Part shown: positions 7,953 to 21,132 of the stretch, one piece after another
Position numbering within the stretch: the first letter of the stretch is position 1
Layout: each line of letters opens with the position of its first letter
Made by a program: the position numbers and the translations under genes
Assembly (NCBI RefSeq): GCF_015767275.1
Contig: NZ_JADWMY010000007.1
Coordinates: forward strand, 186,001-250,000
Reading direction: 5' to 3'
DNA: 64,000 bases
Origin: Herbaspirillum sp. AP02
GTDB lineage: Bacteria > Pseudomonadota > Gammaproteobacteria > Burkholderiales > Burkholderiaceae_D
The notes under the pieces: generated by a model
Seen by the model: only the letters and a program-made list of their open reading frames with translations
What the model was told of the DNA's origin: nothing
The model's database searches: none

Positions 7953-9133
7953 GTTGGACTCGCTAAGTTGGGCTGCCTTGGAGCAAACAGCAAAAATAAA
8001 TCGGAATTCTGGAACCGCTTTCGGTGTGCCTGTTCCGCATCACCGATGCCCTGCCGCCATGTAAGCCGGCAGCCCCTGCATCGCTGACACCATTTGTTGG
8101 CCTCTGCCACCACCCGGTTGGCTTACCTGGGTAATCGACCGGCGGGCAACTGAAACAGCACTGCGTCGGCACCGCGCGCAATTCTTCAGATGGTGAACCC
8201 TGAATTAGACTGCATTTTCCACTTAGCTGTCAATGACTTATGCGATTTCCAGGCCCCGGACAGCCACCAACGGCCGAGTTTGCGACAGGATCGTGGCAGA
8301 TTTGCCTCGCCTGGACGAAGAGTCGGAAATAAGTTGCCTGATCAACATGAATCCCTACCCGCCCATTGCACTCGCCACAGTGCCATCACCGGATCAGGCC
8401 GGTGCCGCGTCCGGCAGTTGAACCGGACGAAAATCATCTAAAGCATTTCATTGCGACGTCGATTGACGCCATGGGATGAGGCAGATCAGCAACAACCGCC
8501 GCAACCGGGCGCCATCGTTACAAAAAAGAGAGCGCCTCCACGCGGCGGGTAGAAATAAGTCATACCGGGCTGGCACGATTCCAGCTATAAGGGACATGGG
8601 GTAGTCATCAGTGTGCGATCCGCACCGGAGCCAGGAGACGACAAACACAGGCGAAGCGCCTGCCAACCTGACCAGGCGGACATTGTCTGCCGGTTTTGTC
8701 CCGTCGGCCATCAGGGTTTTTATGATGGCGCGCTGCGCGAAAATAGCGCACCGTGAGGTCAACCGCTGCAGCAATCCGCACATTGAAAGAGCACGGGCAG
8801 AAGATTTCTTCGCAAGCGGCGCGATGGGATTGGTGCGATCAAGAGGGATGGTTCATGGCGACGGCTAGCGACACTTCAGAAAATCTGCGCATCAGATGAA
8901 CCATGCCGGACACAATGGATCACTACCTGGAAGCAAAGAGGAAGCAAAAAAAGGACTAGAATAAAAACCAGAAGTGAAAAGATCTTCGCATCACGCTGTG
9001 GATGCTACGGCTTTCAAAGAACACACCGGCAATGACGCTTTCCCGAGTCACCGACGCGTTCTTCGATAACCGCAGATGGCAAGTCCAGACATATGAATCT
9101 GTTTCGTACTTTTTTGAGAGCGACGGAGGTGGT
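7953..9133. other. 1.2-kb gene-poor region between rpmH and prkA
   Basis: Only short open frames occur here and none shows a recognisable domain, a good ribosome-binding site or coherent codon use. It contains the rpmH promoter (8204-8233) and must contain the prkA promoter. No TTATNCACA DnaA box was found by eye, although this is the canonical place of dnaA and oriC. The final ~130 nt before prkA are A-rich. Confidence 0.6.
8204..8233 (-). promoter_or_regulatory. Sigma-70 promoter of the rpmH operon
   Basis: On the minus strand a perfect TTGACA (8233-8228) is followed after 18 bp by TCTAAT (8209-8204). Initiation near 8197 would give a leader of about 245 nt before the rpmH start. It is the best promoter match upstream of rpmH. 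Confidence 0.65.
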
Positions 9134-11056
9134 ATGGATATCTACAGCAGCTTTGCAAGCCGGTTCGACAAGACCAGAGAAGAAGAATTATCGCTTGAAG
9201 AGTATCTGAATCTTTGCAAGAACGACCCGGCAGTCTATGCATCGGCTGCCGAACGGATGCTGATGGCCATCGGCGAACCGGAGAAGGTCGATACCCGGGA
9301 AGATCCGCGCCTCTCGCGCATCTTCGCCAACAAGGTCATCAAGGTCTACCCCGCCTTCAAGGAGTTCTACGGCGCGGAAGAAGTGATCGAGCAAGTGGTT
9401 TCCTATTTCCGCCATGCCGCCCAGGGGCTGGAAGAGAAGAAGCAGATTCTCTACCTGCTGGGTCCGGTGGGCGGCGGCAAGTCCTCCATCGCCGAACGTC
9501 TCAAGCAGCTGATGGAACAGGTGCCTTTCTATTCCATCAAGGGTTCGCCGGTCAATGAATCGCCGCTGGGCCTGTTCGACTACGACGAGGACGGCGCCAT
9601 CCTCGAGGAGCAATACGGCATCCCGCGCCGCTACCTCAAACCCATCCTGAGTCCCTGGGCCGTCAAGCGCCTGCACGAGTACAACGGCGATATCCGCCAG
9701 TTCCGCGTGGTCAAGCGCTACCCGTCGATCCTGCGCCAGATCGGTATTTCCAAGACCGAGCCGGGTGATGAAAACAACCAGGACATCTCGACGCTGGTGG
9801 GCAAGGTCGACATCCGCAAGCTGGAGCAGTATTCGCAGGACGACGCCGACGCCTACAGCTACTCGGGCGGGCTGTGCCTGTCCAACCAGGGTCTGCTGGA
9901 ATTCGTGGAAATGTTCAAGGCGCCCATCAAGGTGCTGCACCCGCTGCTGACGGCAACCCAGGAAGGCAACTTCAAGGGCACTGAAGGCTTCGGCGCGATT
10001 CCCTTCGATGGCGTCATCCTGGCCCACTCCAACGAATCGGAATGGAAGGCCTTCCGCAACAACAAGAACAACGAAGCGCTGCTGGACCGCATCTTCATCG
10101 TCAAGGTGCCGTATTGCCTGCGTGTGTCCGAAGAAATCAAGATCTACGAAAAACTGATCCGCAGCTCCTCGCTGGGCAAGGCCACCTGCGCCCCCGGCAC
10201 GCTGAAGATGATGGCGCAGTTCTCGGTGCTCACGCGGCTCAAGGAGCCGGAAAACTCCAGCCTCTTCTCCAAGATGCAGGTCTATGACGGCGAGAACCTG
10301 AAGGACACCGACCCCAAGGCCAAGTCCTATCAGGAGTACCGCGACTATGCCGGCGTCGACGAGGGCATGAACGGCATTTCCACCCGCTTCGCCTTCAAGA
10401 TTCTGTCGCGGGTGTTCAACTTCGATACCACCGAGGTCGCGGCCAATCCGGTGCACCTGATGTATGTGCTGGAACAGCAGATCGAGCGTGAACAGTTCCC
10501 GCAGGAAGCCGAGCAGAAATACCTCTCCTTCGTGAAGGACACGCTGGCCTCGCGCTATGCCGAATTCATCGGCAAGGAAATCCAGACCGCCTACCTGGAG
10601 TCGTACTCGGAATATGGTCAGAACGTCTTCGATCGATACGTGACCTACGCCGACTTCTGGATCCAGGACCAGGAATACCGCGATCACGACACCGGCGAGA
10701 GCTTCGACCGCGCCGCCCTGAATGCGGAACTGGAAAAGATCGAGAAGCCGGCCGGCATCAGCAATCCCAAGGACTTCCGCAACGAGATCGTCAACTTCGT
10801 ACTGCGCGCGCGGGTCAACAACGGTGGCAAGAATCCGCTGTGGACCAGCTACGAAAAGCTGCGTGTGGTGATCGAGAAGAAGATGTTCTCCAACACCGAA
10901 GACCTGCTGCCGGTGATCTCCTTCAATGCCAAGGGCTCCACCGAGGAAATGCAGAAACACGAAGACTTCGTCAATCGCATGGTCAGCAAGGGCTATACGC
11001 CCAAGCAGGTGCGCCTGCTGTGCGAATGGTACCTGCGCGTGCGCAAGTCCTCGTAA
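9134..11056 (+). CDS. prkA: PrkA family serine protein kinase
   Basis: A 640-residue PrkA (YeaG) protein: an N-terminal AAA-type ATPase domain with Walker A GPVGGGKSS (110-118) and a C-terminal kinase-like domain. In enterobacteria YeaG is a stationary-phase and nitrogen-starvation stress factor working with YeaH. The ATG at 9134 is chosen because GGAGGT stands just before it and because homologues begin with a short MDIYxxF-like N-terminus; an in-frame ATG at 9002 would add 44 unrelated residues. It is followed by yeaH (107-nt gap) and a spoVR gene, the conserved three-gene module. Conservation with the E. coli protein is strong along the whole length. Confidence 0.95.
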   Translation: MDIYSSFASRFDKTREEELSLEEYLNLCKNDPAVYASAAERMLMAIGEPEKVDTREDPRLSRIFANKVIKVYPAFKEFYGAEEVIEQVVSYFRHAAQGLEEKKQILYLLGPVGGGKSSIAERLKQLMEQVPFYSIKGSPVNESPLGLFDYDEDGAILEEQYGIPRRYLKPILSPWAVKRLHEYNGDIRQFRVVKRYPSILRQIGISKTEPGDENNQDISTLVGKVDIRKLEQYSQDDADAYSYSGGLCLSNQGLLEFVEMFKAPIKVLHPLLTATQEGNFKGTEGFGAIPFDGVILAHSNESEWKAFRNNKNNEALLDRIFIVKVPYCLRVSEEIKIYEKLIRSSSLGKATCAPGTLKMMAQFSVLTRLKEPENSSLFSKMQVYDGENLKDTDPKAKSYQEYRDYAGVDEGMNGISTRFAFKILSRVFNFDTTEVAANPVHLMYVLEQQIEREQFPQEAEQKYLSFVKDTLASRYAEFIGKEIQTAYLESYSEYGQNVFDRYVTYADFWIQDQEYRDHDTGESFDRAALNAELEKIEKPAGISNPKDFRNEIVNFVLRARVNNGGKNPLWTSYEKLRVVIEKKMFSNTEDLLPVISFNAKGSTEEMQKHEDFVNRMVSKGYTPKQVRLLCEWYLRVRKSS

Positions 11057-11163
11057 GCGCCGCAGTCGCGCATCGTCCTGCCCGACCGTCAGGGCGATGC
11101 CCGCTGCGACCCTTCGGCGCGTGCCACCCTGTGCGGCCCGCCGACCACTAGCAGGAGAACCGA

Positions 11164-12432
11164 GTGCTGCATCAGATCATCGACCGCAGGCTGGCTGGCA
11201 AGAACAAGAGCATCGCCAACCGGGAGCGCTTCCTGCGGCGCTTCAAGGGGCATATCCAACGTTCGGTCGCGGACGCCGTGCGCGACCGCAGCATCACCGA
11301 CCTCGAAAAATCCAAGAGCATCAGCATCCCGCGCAAGGATGTCACCGAACCCTTCTTCCATCACGGCAAGGGGGGCAAGCGCGAGGCCGTACATCCGGGC
11401 AACCAGGATTACCTGCAAGGTGACCGCATCCCGCGCCAGAACGGTGGCAGTGGCGGCGGTGGCGGCAGCAGCGCCAGCAACGATGGTGAAGGCCAGGACG
11501 ATTTCACCTTCGAACTGACCCGCGAAGAATTCATGCATTACTTCTTCGAGGACCTGGAACTGCCGCGCCTGGTGGAAACCAACCTGCTGCAGGTGCCCAA
11601 CTGGAAGAACCAGCGCGCCGGTTATTCGGTCGATGGATCGCCCAACAACATCGACGTGGTGCGCTCGCTGCGCTCTTCGCTGGGCCGCCGCATCGCCCTG
11701 GGTGGGCCCTTGCAGCGCCAGCTCGAGGTGGCCGAGGAAACGCTGGCCGAGATGAAGCGCAAACCCGAGGAGCACAGCGCCGACATCCAGTTGCTGGAAG
11801 AGGAAGTGAAGCATTTGCGCGCCCGCATCCTGCGCATCCCCTTCATCGACCCCTTCGACCTGCGCTATGTGAACCGGGTGCGTCAACCGCAACCTTCCAG
11901 CCGCGCCGTGATGTTCTGCGTGATGGACGTATCGGGCTCGATGGATGAACAGCGCAAGGACCTGTCCAAGCGCTTCTTCATCCTGCTCTACCTGTTCCTG
12001 ACGCGTAACTACGAGCACATCGAAGTGGTCTTCATCCGCCACCATACACGCGCCGACGAGGTCGATGAAAACACCTTCTTCCACTCGCAGGAAAGCGGCG
12101 GCACGGTGGTCTCCAGCGCCCTGGAACTGATGCACGAGATCATCACCAAGCGCTACTCGCCCAGCGAATGGAACATCTACGGCGCGCAAGCCTCGGATGG
12201 CGACAACTGGAACGACGATTCGCCAAAATGCCGTGAACTGCTGGAGTCCGCCATCCTGCCGCTGACCCGCTACTTCGCCTACATCCAGGTGGCCGAGCCG
12301 GAACAGAACCTGTGGACCGAATATCTGCAACTGATCGAGTCGCACCCGCACTTCGCCATGAAGAAGGTGCAGTCGGCTGCCGAGATCTATCCGGTCTTCC
12401 GCGAACTCTTTGAAAAACAGGTGCACGCATGA
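11164..12432 (+). CDS. yeaH: YeaH/YhbH family protein (DUF444)
   Basis: A 422-residue DUF444 protein. It begins with an IIDRRLAGKNKSIANRERFLRR segment (landmark residues 4-25), a glycine-rich linker around 95-105, and a C-terminal von Willebrand factor A-like domain with the metal-ion site DVSGSMDE (about 258-265). The GTG start follows an AGGAG box with 6-nt spacing. Homologues act together with the PrkA kinase in stress survival and the VWA-like domain suggests a protein-protein scaffold. Its TGA overlaps the spoVR start (ATGA), indicating translational coupling. Confidence 0.93.
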   Translation: MLHQIIDRRLAGKNKSIANRERFLRRFKGHIQRSVADAVRDRSITDLEKSKSISIPRKDVTEPFFHHGKGGKREAVHPGNQDYLQGDRIPRQNGGSGGGGGSSASNDGEGQDDFTFELTREEFMHYFFEDLELPRLVETNLLQVPNWKNQRAGYSVDGSPNNIDVVRSLRSSLGRRIALGGPLQRQLEVAEETLAEMKRKPEEHSADIQLLEEEVKHLRARILRIPFIDPFDLRYVNRVRQPQPSSRAVMFCVMDVSGSMDEQRKDLSKRFFILLYLFLTRNYEHIEVVFIRHHTRADEVDENTFFHSQESGGTVVSSALELMHEIITKRYSPSEWNIYGAQASDGDNWNDDSPKCRELLESAILPLTRYFAYIQVAEPEQNLWTEYLQLIESHPHFAMKKVQSAAEIYPVFRELFEKQVHA

Positions 12433-13958
12433 ACAGCCGCTTCAAGCATGATCCGCTGCCCTGCCCCTCGGACTGGGACTTCCAGCTCATCGAACGCTAC
12501 AACGAGGAAATCGCGCGGGTGGCCAAGGACTACCAGCTCGACATCTATCCGATCCAGCTGGAGATCATCACGGCCGAGCAGATGATGGATGCCTATGCCT
12601 CGCATGGCATGCCGGTCAACTATCGCCACTGGTCCTACGGCAAGCACTTCATGCTGACCGAGCGCGATTACAAGCGCGGCCAGATGGGGCTGGCCTACGA
12701 GATCGTGATCAACTCCGATCCCTGCATCGCCTATCTGATGGAAGAGAACACGATGACCATGCAGGCCCTGGTCATCGCCCACGCGGCCTATGGTCACAAC
12801 TCCTTCTTCAAGGGCAACTACCTGTTCCAGTTGTGGACCGATGCCAGCGCCATCATCGATTATCTGGTGTATGCACGCAATTACATCGCCGAGTGCGAAG
12901 AACGGCATGGTTTCGAGCGGGTCGAGGAACTGCTGGACTCCTGCCATGCCCTGATGAACTACGGCGTGGACCGCTACAAGCGTCCGCAACGACTGTCGCT
13001 GGCGCAGGAAAAGGCCCGCCAGCGCGAGCGCGAGGCCTACATGCAGTCGCAGGTCAACGAGCTCTGGCGCACCCTGCCGGCGAAGAAGGAAACCGCCGCC
13101 GCCGCCGTCGAGGGGCGCTTCCCCTCCGAGCCCCAGGAAAACCTGCTCTACTTCGCCGAAAAGAATGCGCCGCTGCTGGAGCCCTGGGAACGCGAGGTGA
13201 TCCGCATCGTGCGCAAGGTCGGCCAGTATTTCTATCCGCAGCGCCAGACCCAGGTGATGAACGAAGGCTGGGCCACCTTCTGGCATTACACGCTGTTGAA
13301 TACGCTCTACGACCAGGGCCGCCTCACCGATGGCTTCATGATGGAATTCCTGCATTCGCACAGCAATGTGGTGTTCCAGCCGCCCATCACCAAACCCTAT
13401 TACAACGGCATCAATCCCTATGCCCTGGGCTTCTCGATGATGAGCGACATCCGCCGCATCTGCGAGCATCCGAGCGACGAAGACCGCGAGTGGTTCCCCG
13501 AAATCGCCGGCAGCAACTGGCTCGATACCCTGCAATACGTGATGCGCAACTACAAGGATGAGAGCTTCATTGCCCAGTACCTCTCGCCCAAGCTCATGCG
13601 CGACATGCGCATGTTCGCCGTCCTGGACGATGAGGCGCGCAGCGAGATCGAGGTCTCGGCCATCCACAACGAGCGCGGCTTCCAGTACGTGCGTCAGGCA
13701 CTCTCGCGGCAGTACGACATCAACCACCGCGAGCCCAACATCCAGGTCTGGTCGGTCAACACGCGCGGCAATCGCAGTCTGACGCTGCGCCACTTCCGCA
13801 GCGACGGCCGGTCACTGGGCGACAGCACCAACGAGGTGCTGCGGCACATGGCGCGGCTGTGGCAGTTCGACGTCTACCTGGAAAGCGTGGATGACAATGG
13901 CTACATCGTGCAGCGCTATGAATGCGTGGCCGAGAACAGGTATGCTCTGCGCTCATGA
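12429..13958 (+). CDS. ycgB: SpoVR family protein
   Basis: A 509-residue SpoVR/YcgB protein, full length for the family. Recognisable blocks are YPIQLEIITAEQMMDAYA near 40-57, HWSYGKHF near 74-81, the HAAYGHNSFF segment near 117-126 and MNEGWATFWHY around 278-288; conserved His/Glu residues in these blocks suggest a metal site, but no activity is established. In Bacillus spoVR affects spore cortex; in proteobacteria the gene travels with prkA and yeaH. It overlaps yeaH by 4 nt and is followed closely by the LON-domain gene. Confidence 0.93.
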   Translation: MNSRFKHDPLPCPSDWDFQLIERYNEEIARVAKDYQLDIYPIQLEIITAEQMMDAYASHGMPVNYRHWSYGKHFMLTERDYKRGQMGLAYEIVINSDPCIAYLMEENTMTMQALVIAHAAYGHNSFFKGNYLFQLWTDASAIIDYLVYARNYIAECEERHGFERVEELLDSCHALMNYGVDRYKRPQRLSLAQEKARQREREAYMQSQVNELWRTLPAKKETAAAAVEGRFPSEPQENLLYFAEKNAPLLEPWEREVIRIVRKVGQYFYPQRQTQVMNEGWATFWHYTLLNTLYDQGRLTDGFMMEFLHSHSNVVFQPPITKPYYNGINPYALGFSMMSDIRRICEHPSDEDREWFPEIAGSNWLDTLQYVMRNYKDESFIAQYLSPKLMRDMRMFAVLDDEARSEIEVSAIHNERGFQYVRQALSRQYDINHREPNIQVWSVNTRGNRSLTLRHFRSDGRSLGDSTNEVLRHMARLWQFDVYLESVDDNGYIVQRYECVAENRYALRS

Positions 13959-13980
13959 CTGATCGCCATCCGGAGTGATG

Positions 13981-14634
13981 ATGCCCGCTGCCCCCGCGAC
14001 CCCGCGCCCGCCGATCTCGGCCCGGACCATTCCACTGTTTCCGCTGGCCAGCACGCTCTTTCCGGAAGGACGCCTGCCGCTGCAGATCTTCGAGGTGCGC
14101 TATCTGGACATGATCGGCAAGTGCATCGCCGAAGGCAGTGGCTTTGGCGTGGTGGCCCTGACGGCAGGCTCCGAGGTGCGTCGTCCGGGACAGAGCGAGC
14201 GTTTCGTTGGCGTGGGCACGATGGCGCACATCAAGGAATGGAGCACACCTTCCCCCGGCCTGATGCGCGTTGCCTGCCTGGGTGACGAGCGCTTCCGCAT
14301 CCTGCAGGCCGAGCAGCAGAAGCATGGCCTGTGGACGGCGCAGGTGGAAATGATGGAAGCCGATCGCGCCGTGAAGATCCCCGACGAACTGGGCAATACC
14401 GTGCAGGCGCTGGACAATCTGTTGCAGTCGGTGCTGCGCCAGGGCCTGCCGGAAAGTGAGGTGCCGATCGCCGCGCCTTACCGGCTGGACGACTGCGGCT
14501 GGGTCGCCAACCGCTGGGCCGAGATGATGCCCATCACCGTGGAACTCAAGCAGAGCCTGCTGGCGCTGGACAACCCCGTACTCCGCCTGGAGCTGGTACA
14601 GGATGCGCTGGATGAACTGGGCTGGCTGAAATAG
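13981..14634 (+). CDS. LON peptidase substrate-binding domain protein
   Basis: A 217-residue protein made only of the N-terminal LON substrate-binding domain: IPLFPLASTLFPEGRLPLQIFEVRYLDMI (landmark residues 15-43) and GSGFGVVAL are typical; the AAA and protease domains of Lon are absent. Stand-alone LON-domain proteins are proposed adaptors or substrate-recognition factors. GTG 13975, ATG 13978 and ATG 13981 are in frame; 13981 has the best spacing to GGAG. It starts ~20 nt after spoVR, so it may be a fourth member of the PrkA stress operon, an inference from spacing. Confidence 0.85.
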   Translation: MPAAPATPRPPISARTIPLFPLASTLFPEGRLPLQIFEVRYLDMIGKCIAEGSGFGVVALTAGSEVRRPGQSERFVGVGTMAHIKEWSTPSPGLMRVACLGDERFRILQAEQQKHGLWTAQVEMMEADRAVKIPDELGNTVQALDNLLQSVLRQGLPESEVPIAAPYRLDDCGWVANRWAEMMPITVELKQSLLALDNPVLRLELVQDALDELGWLK

Positions 14635-14670
14635 GCCGCACCGTCGTCAAGACTGGAGGGCCTGAACATT

Positions 14671-15360
14671 TCACGGCGCCACGCCGCTGATACCCGCCTC
14701 GGCCAGCAGCGCCGACATCCCCGACCAGAAGATCTGGATGCCGATACACAACAGGATGAAGGCCGACAGGCGCAGCACCACCATGGTGCCCAGGCGCCCC
14801 ATCAGCACCACCAGCTTGTGCGCATAGTTGTAGCAGAGGAAGATCACCAGCGCGGTCAAGGCCGCACCGAGGGCGGCGCTGCCCACCGAAATCACCCAAT
14901 CCAGCAAGCGCGTGGGCGTATTGGCACCCAGCGTGATGGAGGCGGCGATGGTGCCCGGACCGACGGTGAGCGGGAAGCTCATCGGGTAGAAACTGCGGGC
15001 CTTGATCTCGTCATCGGGCAGGTCTTCGTCATAGGTCTTGGCGACCTGGTTCGGAATCGAACTGTCCTGGCTGTTGTCGTTCAACAGCCTCCAGCCTGAT
15101 ACAGCCACCAGCAGACCACCTCCCACGCGCACGATGGGTAGCGAGATGCCGAAGAAGGTCAGCACATGCGAGCCGATGAAGATCGCCGCCACGAGCATGA
15201 ACCAGCAATTGATGGCAACCTGGCGTGCGATACGCTTTTCGGTGCTGCGGCTGACGTTGCCCAGCAGGTTGGCGAACACCGGAGCAATGCCCAGCGGGTT
15301 GAGGATGGGCAGCAGCGTGATCGGGATCAGGACCACGGCCTTGAGGAAGAGGATGAACAT
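14671..15360 (-). CDS. MarC family integral membrane protein
   Basis: A 229-residue MarC/YhgN-type membrane protein with six predicted helices in two repeats; the first carries ITLLPILNPLGIAPVF (about 14-29), the second MSFPLTVGPGTIAASI (about 127-142), the paired NP/GPG re-entrant signatures of the family. A hydrophilic loop of about 35 residues (92-126) separates the halves. The family is named after the E. coli marC locus, but a role in antibiotic resistance was not upheld and the transported substrate is unknown. It is convergent with the LON-domain gene and downstream of an MFS gene. Confidence 0.9.
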   Translation of the reverse strand: MFILFLKAVVLIPITLLPILNPLGIAPVFANLLGNVSRSTEKRIARQVAINCWFMLVAAIFIGSHVLTFFGISLPIVRVGGGLLVAVSGWRLLNDNSQDSSIPNQVAKTYDEDLPDDEIKARSFYPMSFPLTVGPGTIAASITLGANTPTRLLDWVISVGSAALGAALTALVIFLCYNYAHKLVVLMGRLGTMVVLRLSAFILLCIGIQIFWSGMSALLAEAGISGVAP

Positions 15361-15400
15361 GGCGGAATGGGTGCTCGGAGATGCATTGATCGGTTGACCC

Positions 15401-15430
15401 GGCAGCGTAGCTGAAAGCCGCTACGCTGCC
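15401..15430 (-). terminator. Hairpin between the MFS gene and marC
   Basis: A perfect 11-bp inverted repeat, GGCAGCGTAGC and GCTACGCTGCC with an 8-nt loop, lies 34 nt beyond the MFS stop on the minus strand. It lacks a T-run, so it is a likely RNA 3' end or stabilising hairpin rather than a classical intrinsic terminator. Confidence 0.5.
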
Positions 15431-15464
15431 AACTACGACCGCGCTGTGTGCCCGCTGTTCGTCC

Positions 15465-16715
15465 TCAGGCCGCCCGCAAGCGCATGCCGCGCGCACGGGT
15501 CAGCAGCAGGATTGCGATACCCAGGTTGAGCAGGTTCCAGCCGATGCCATTGGCGAAGGCAGCGTGATAGGAGCCGGTCAGGTCGAAGATCGTCCCCGAC
15601 ATCCAGCCACCCAGGGCCATGCCGAACATGGTCGCCATGATGACCGCCCCCACCCGCTGGCCGGCTTCGGCCGCCGGGAAGTATTCGCGCACGATGATGG
15701 CGTAGGAAGGCACGATGCCGCCCTGGAACAGGCCGAACAGGGCCGAGATGATGTACAGCGAGGCCAGGCTGTCGAAGGGGATGAACAGCAGCAGCGACAG
15801 GCCCTGCAGCATGGAACCCAGCAACAGGGTGCGCAGGCCGCCGATGCGGTCACAGATGGCCCCCGAGACCAGACGGCTGATCACGCCGCAGGCCAGCATC
15901 AACGACAGCATCTGGGCGCCACGTGCCGGGCCGTAACCGAGATCGCCGCAGTAGGCCACGATGTGCACCTGGGGCATGGCCATGGCCACGCAACAGGCCA
16001 CGCCGGCCACGCACAGCAGCAACTGCGCCGCACCGGGCGAGAGGCCGAAGGGACGCGGTCCGCCGCCCAGGCGAGCGCTGGTCGCGCCACTTTCCTGCGC
16101 GGGAGGACGGGCGCGCATGAGCAGGGCCAGCGAGCACATGGTCAGCGTACAGGTGATGCCCAGGCCGATATAGGTCTGCTGCCAACCGACGCTGTCGACG
16201 AAATGCTGGACGATGGGCGGCCAGATCGCGCCGCCCAGGTAGTTGCCGCTGGCGCAGACCGCCACGGCGATGCCGCGCCGCTTGCGGAACCACAACGACG
16301 TGTCGGCCACCAGCGGGGAAAAGGTACAGGCCGTGCCCAGCAGGCCGATCAGCACACAGTGCGCCGCCATGAAGAACCAGATATTGGGCGCCAATGCCGC
16401 GGCGATGAAGCCCCCGCCCAGGCAGACGCCGCCCAGCAGCAAGGGGCGCATGATGCCGGAGCGGTCGGCCATGCGACCCATCAGCAGGCCACCTACGCCC
16501 ACGCCGAGCATGGTCAGCGTGTAGGGCATGGAGGCCAGGCCGCGATCCACCTGGAAATGGGTCTGCACTGCCGGCAGCACCACCGCCATCACGTACATGC
16601 CGCTGGCGCCCACGACCATCAAGACCATGGTGATGCACAGACGTATCACGGCATAGGAGGAATCGACCTGATGACGGTCGGCAGCTGCGGACTCTGGGGG
16701 CAATGAGGGTGGCAC
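15465..16715 (-). CDS. MFS transporter
   Basis: A 416-residue permease with twelve predicted helices. The loop between helices 2 and 3 reads GRMADRSGIMRPLL, the classical MFS motif A, and its counterpart in the second half reads GAICDRIGGLRTLLL. The helix 4-6 region WFRKRRGIAVAVCASGNYLGGAIWPP resembles the monocarboxylate/oxalate-formate branch of the family. The GTG start is supported by GGAG seven nt upstream; an AT-rich stretch (16730-16752) is a probable promoter. The gene stands alone and its substrate is not predictable. Confidence 0.9.
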   Translation of the reverse strand: MPPSLPPESAAADRHQVDSSYAVIRLCITMVLMVVGASGMYVMAVVLPAVQTHFQVDRGLASMPYTLTMLGVGVGGLLMGRMADRSGIMRPLLLGGVCLGGGFIAAALAPNIWFFMAAHCVLIGLLGTACTFSPLVADTSLWFRKRRGIAVAVCASGNYLGGAIWPPIVQHFVDSVGWQQTYIGLGITCTLTMCSLALLMRARPPAQESGATSARLGGGPRPFGLSPGAAQLLLCVAGVACCVAMAMPQVHIVAYCGDLGYGPARGAQMLSLMLACGVISRLVSGAICDRIGGLRTLLLGSMLQGLSLLLFIPFDSLASLYIISALFGLFQGGIVPSYAIIVREYFPAAEAGQRVGAVIMATMFGMALGGWMSGTIFDLTGSYHAAFANGIGWNLLNLGIAILLLTRARGMRLRAA

Positions 16716-16897
16716 AGTCGGTCTCCGGACTAATTTTTATATCTTTATATCGATCGGGTCTTGTTTTCTTCAGCGGCGTTTCTGATGTCTTATCTGCCGC
16801 TGACGGATTGCACCTGGCTGGTGCAGGCCGACTAGCCTAACATGGGTCGCGCCGGCTTGCAGATGAGCGCCTGCCGCCGGCGAGGCGAGACGACTTG

Positions 16898-16936
16898 ATC
16901 AGCCGACGTAATCAGCCGACGTAATCAGCCGACGTG
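16898..16936. repeat. Three tandem 13-bp repeats
   Basis: The unit ATCAGCCGACGTA occurs at 16898-16910 and 16911-16923, and as ATCAGCCGACGTG at 16924-16936. The third copy contains the stop codon and last residues of the WGR-domain gene, so the two extra copies are tandem duplications of that gene's 3' end, probably by replication slippage. Confidence 0.9.
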
Positions 16937-17209
16937 ATACAGATGGACCTGGCGAAAGCCCAGGCGCTCCTTGTGGCGGGCGATTTTCTGCAGCATCTGC
17001 AGGCCCTGCTCGTGGCCGTCGACCACCACGCGGCGCACCGCGCTGCGGCCCTCGGCACCGTCCCACGCCTGCGTGAGCACCCAGTCGCCCAGGAGGTCCT
17101 GCACCAGGTCCACCGTGAAGATGGCGCGCGACTTGCCGTCCGAGAAGTGCAGGCGCGTGGCCACGGTCACGGGCAGTGCATGGGTGACGTGGTCAGCGGA
17201 ATCGATCAT
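16925..17209 (-). CDS. Small WGR domain-containing protein
   Basis: A 94-residue protein that is essentially one WGR-like domain: RLHFSDGKSRAIFTVDLVQ, then DLLGDWVLTQAWDGAEGR where the usual W-G-R triplet is weakened, and a helix with LQKIARHKERLGFRQVHLY. WGR domains bind nucleic acid in PARPs and some bacterial proteins; small stand-alone versions are common in Proteobacteria with unknown role. ATG 17209 is preferred because upstream codons are shadow sequence of metH's terminator region. It lies just after metH on the same strand, separated by a terminator. Confidence 0.75.
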   Translation of the reverse strand: MIDSADHVTHALPVTVATRLHFSDGKSRAIFTVDLVQDLLGDWVLTQAWDGAEGRSAVRRVVVDGHEQGLQMLQKIARHKERLGFRQVHLYHVG

Positions 17210-17279
17210 GGCTAAAGCAAGGGCTACGGAACGGCGGGCGTGGATGATAGCAGGACGGCGGCCGAATACAAGCCACAGG

Positions 17280-17307
17280 AAAAACTGCCCGGCGCGCAGG
17301 CCGGGCA
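17280..17307 (-). terminator. Rho-independent terminator of metH
   Basis: TGCCCGGC (17286-17293) pairs with GCCGGGCA (17300-17307) and on the minus strand is followed by GTTTTT, 9 nt after the metH stop. A textbook intrinsic terminator. Confidence 0.85.
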
Positions 17308-17315
17308 TGGGGGAC

Positions 17316-21059
<3,744 letters not shown>

Positions 21060-21132
21060 CTGGCGTTTTTCTCTGGTTGCGGCAACAATGCGGGCCTGTC
21101 TGCGGGACTGTCCACGCTTTGGCGGGACAAAA

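Noticed and set aside
7953-8500. Canonical oriC next to rpmH
   Set aside because: No TTATNCACA boxes and no dnaA gene were seen in this stretch.
8448-8783. A minus-strand 111-codon frame between rpmH and prkA
   Set aside because: No ribosome-binding site, no domain, Cys/Arg-rich composition typical of noise.
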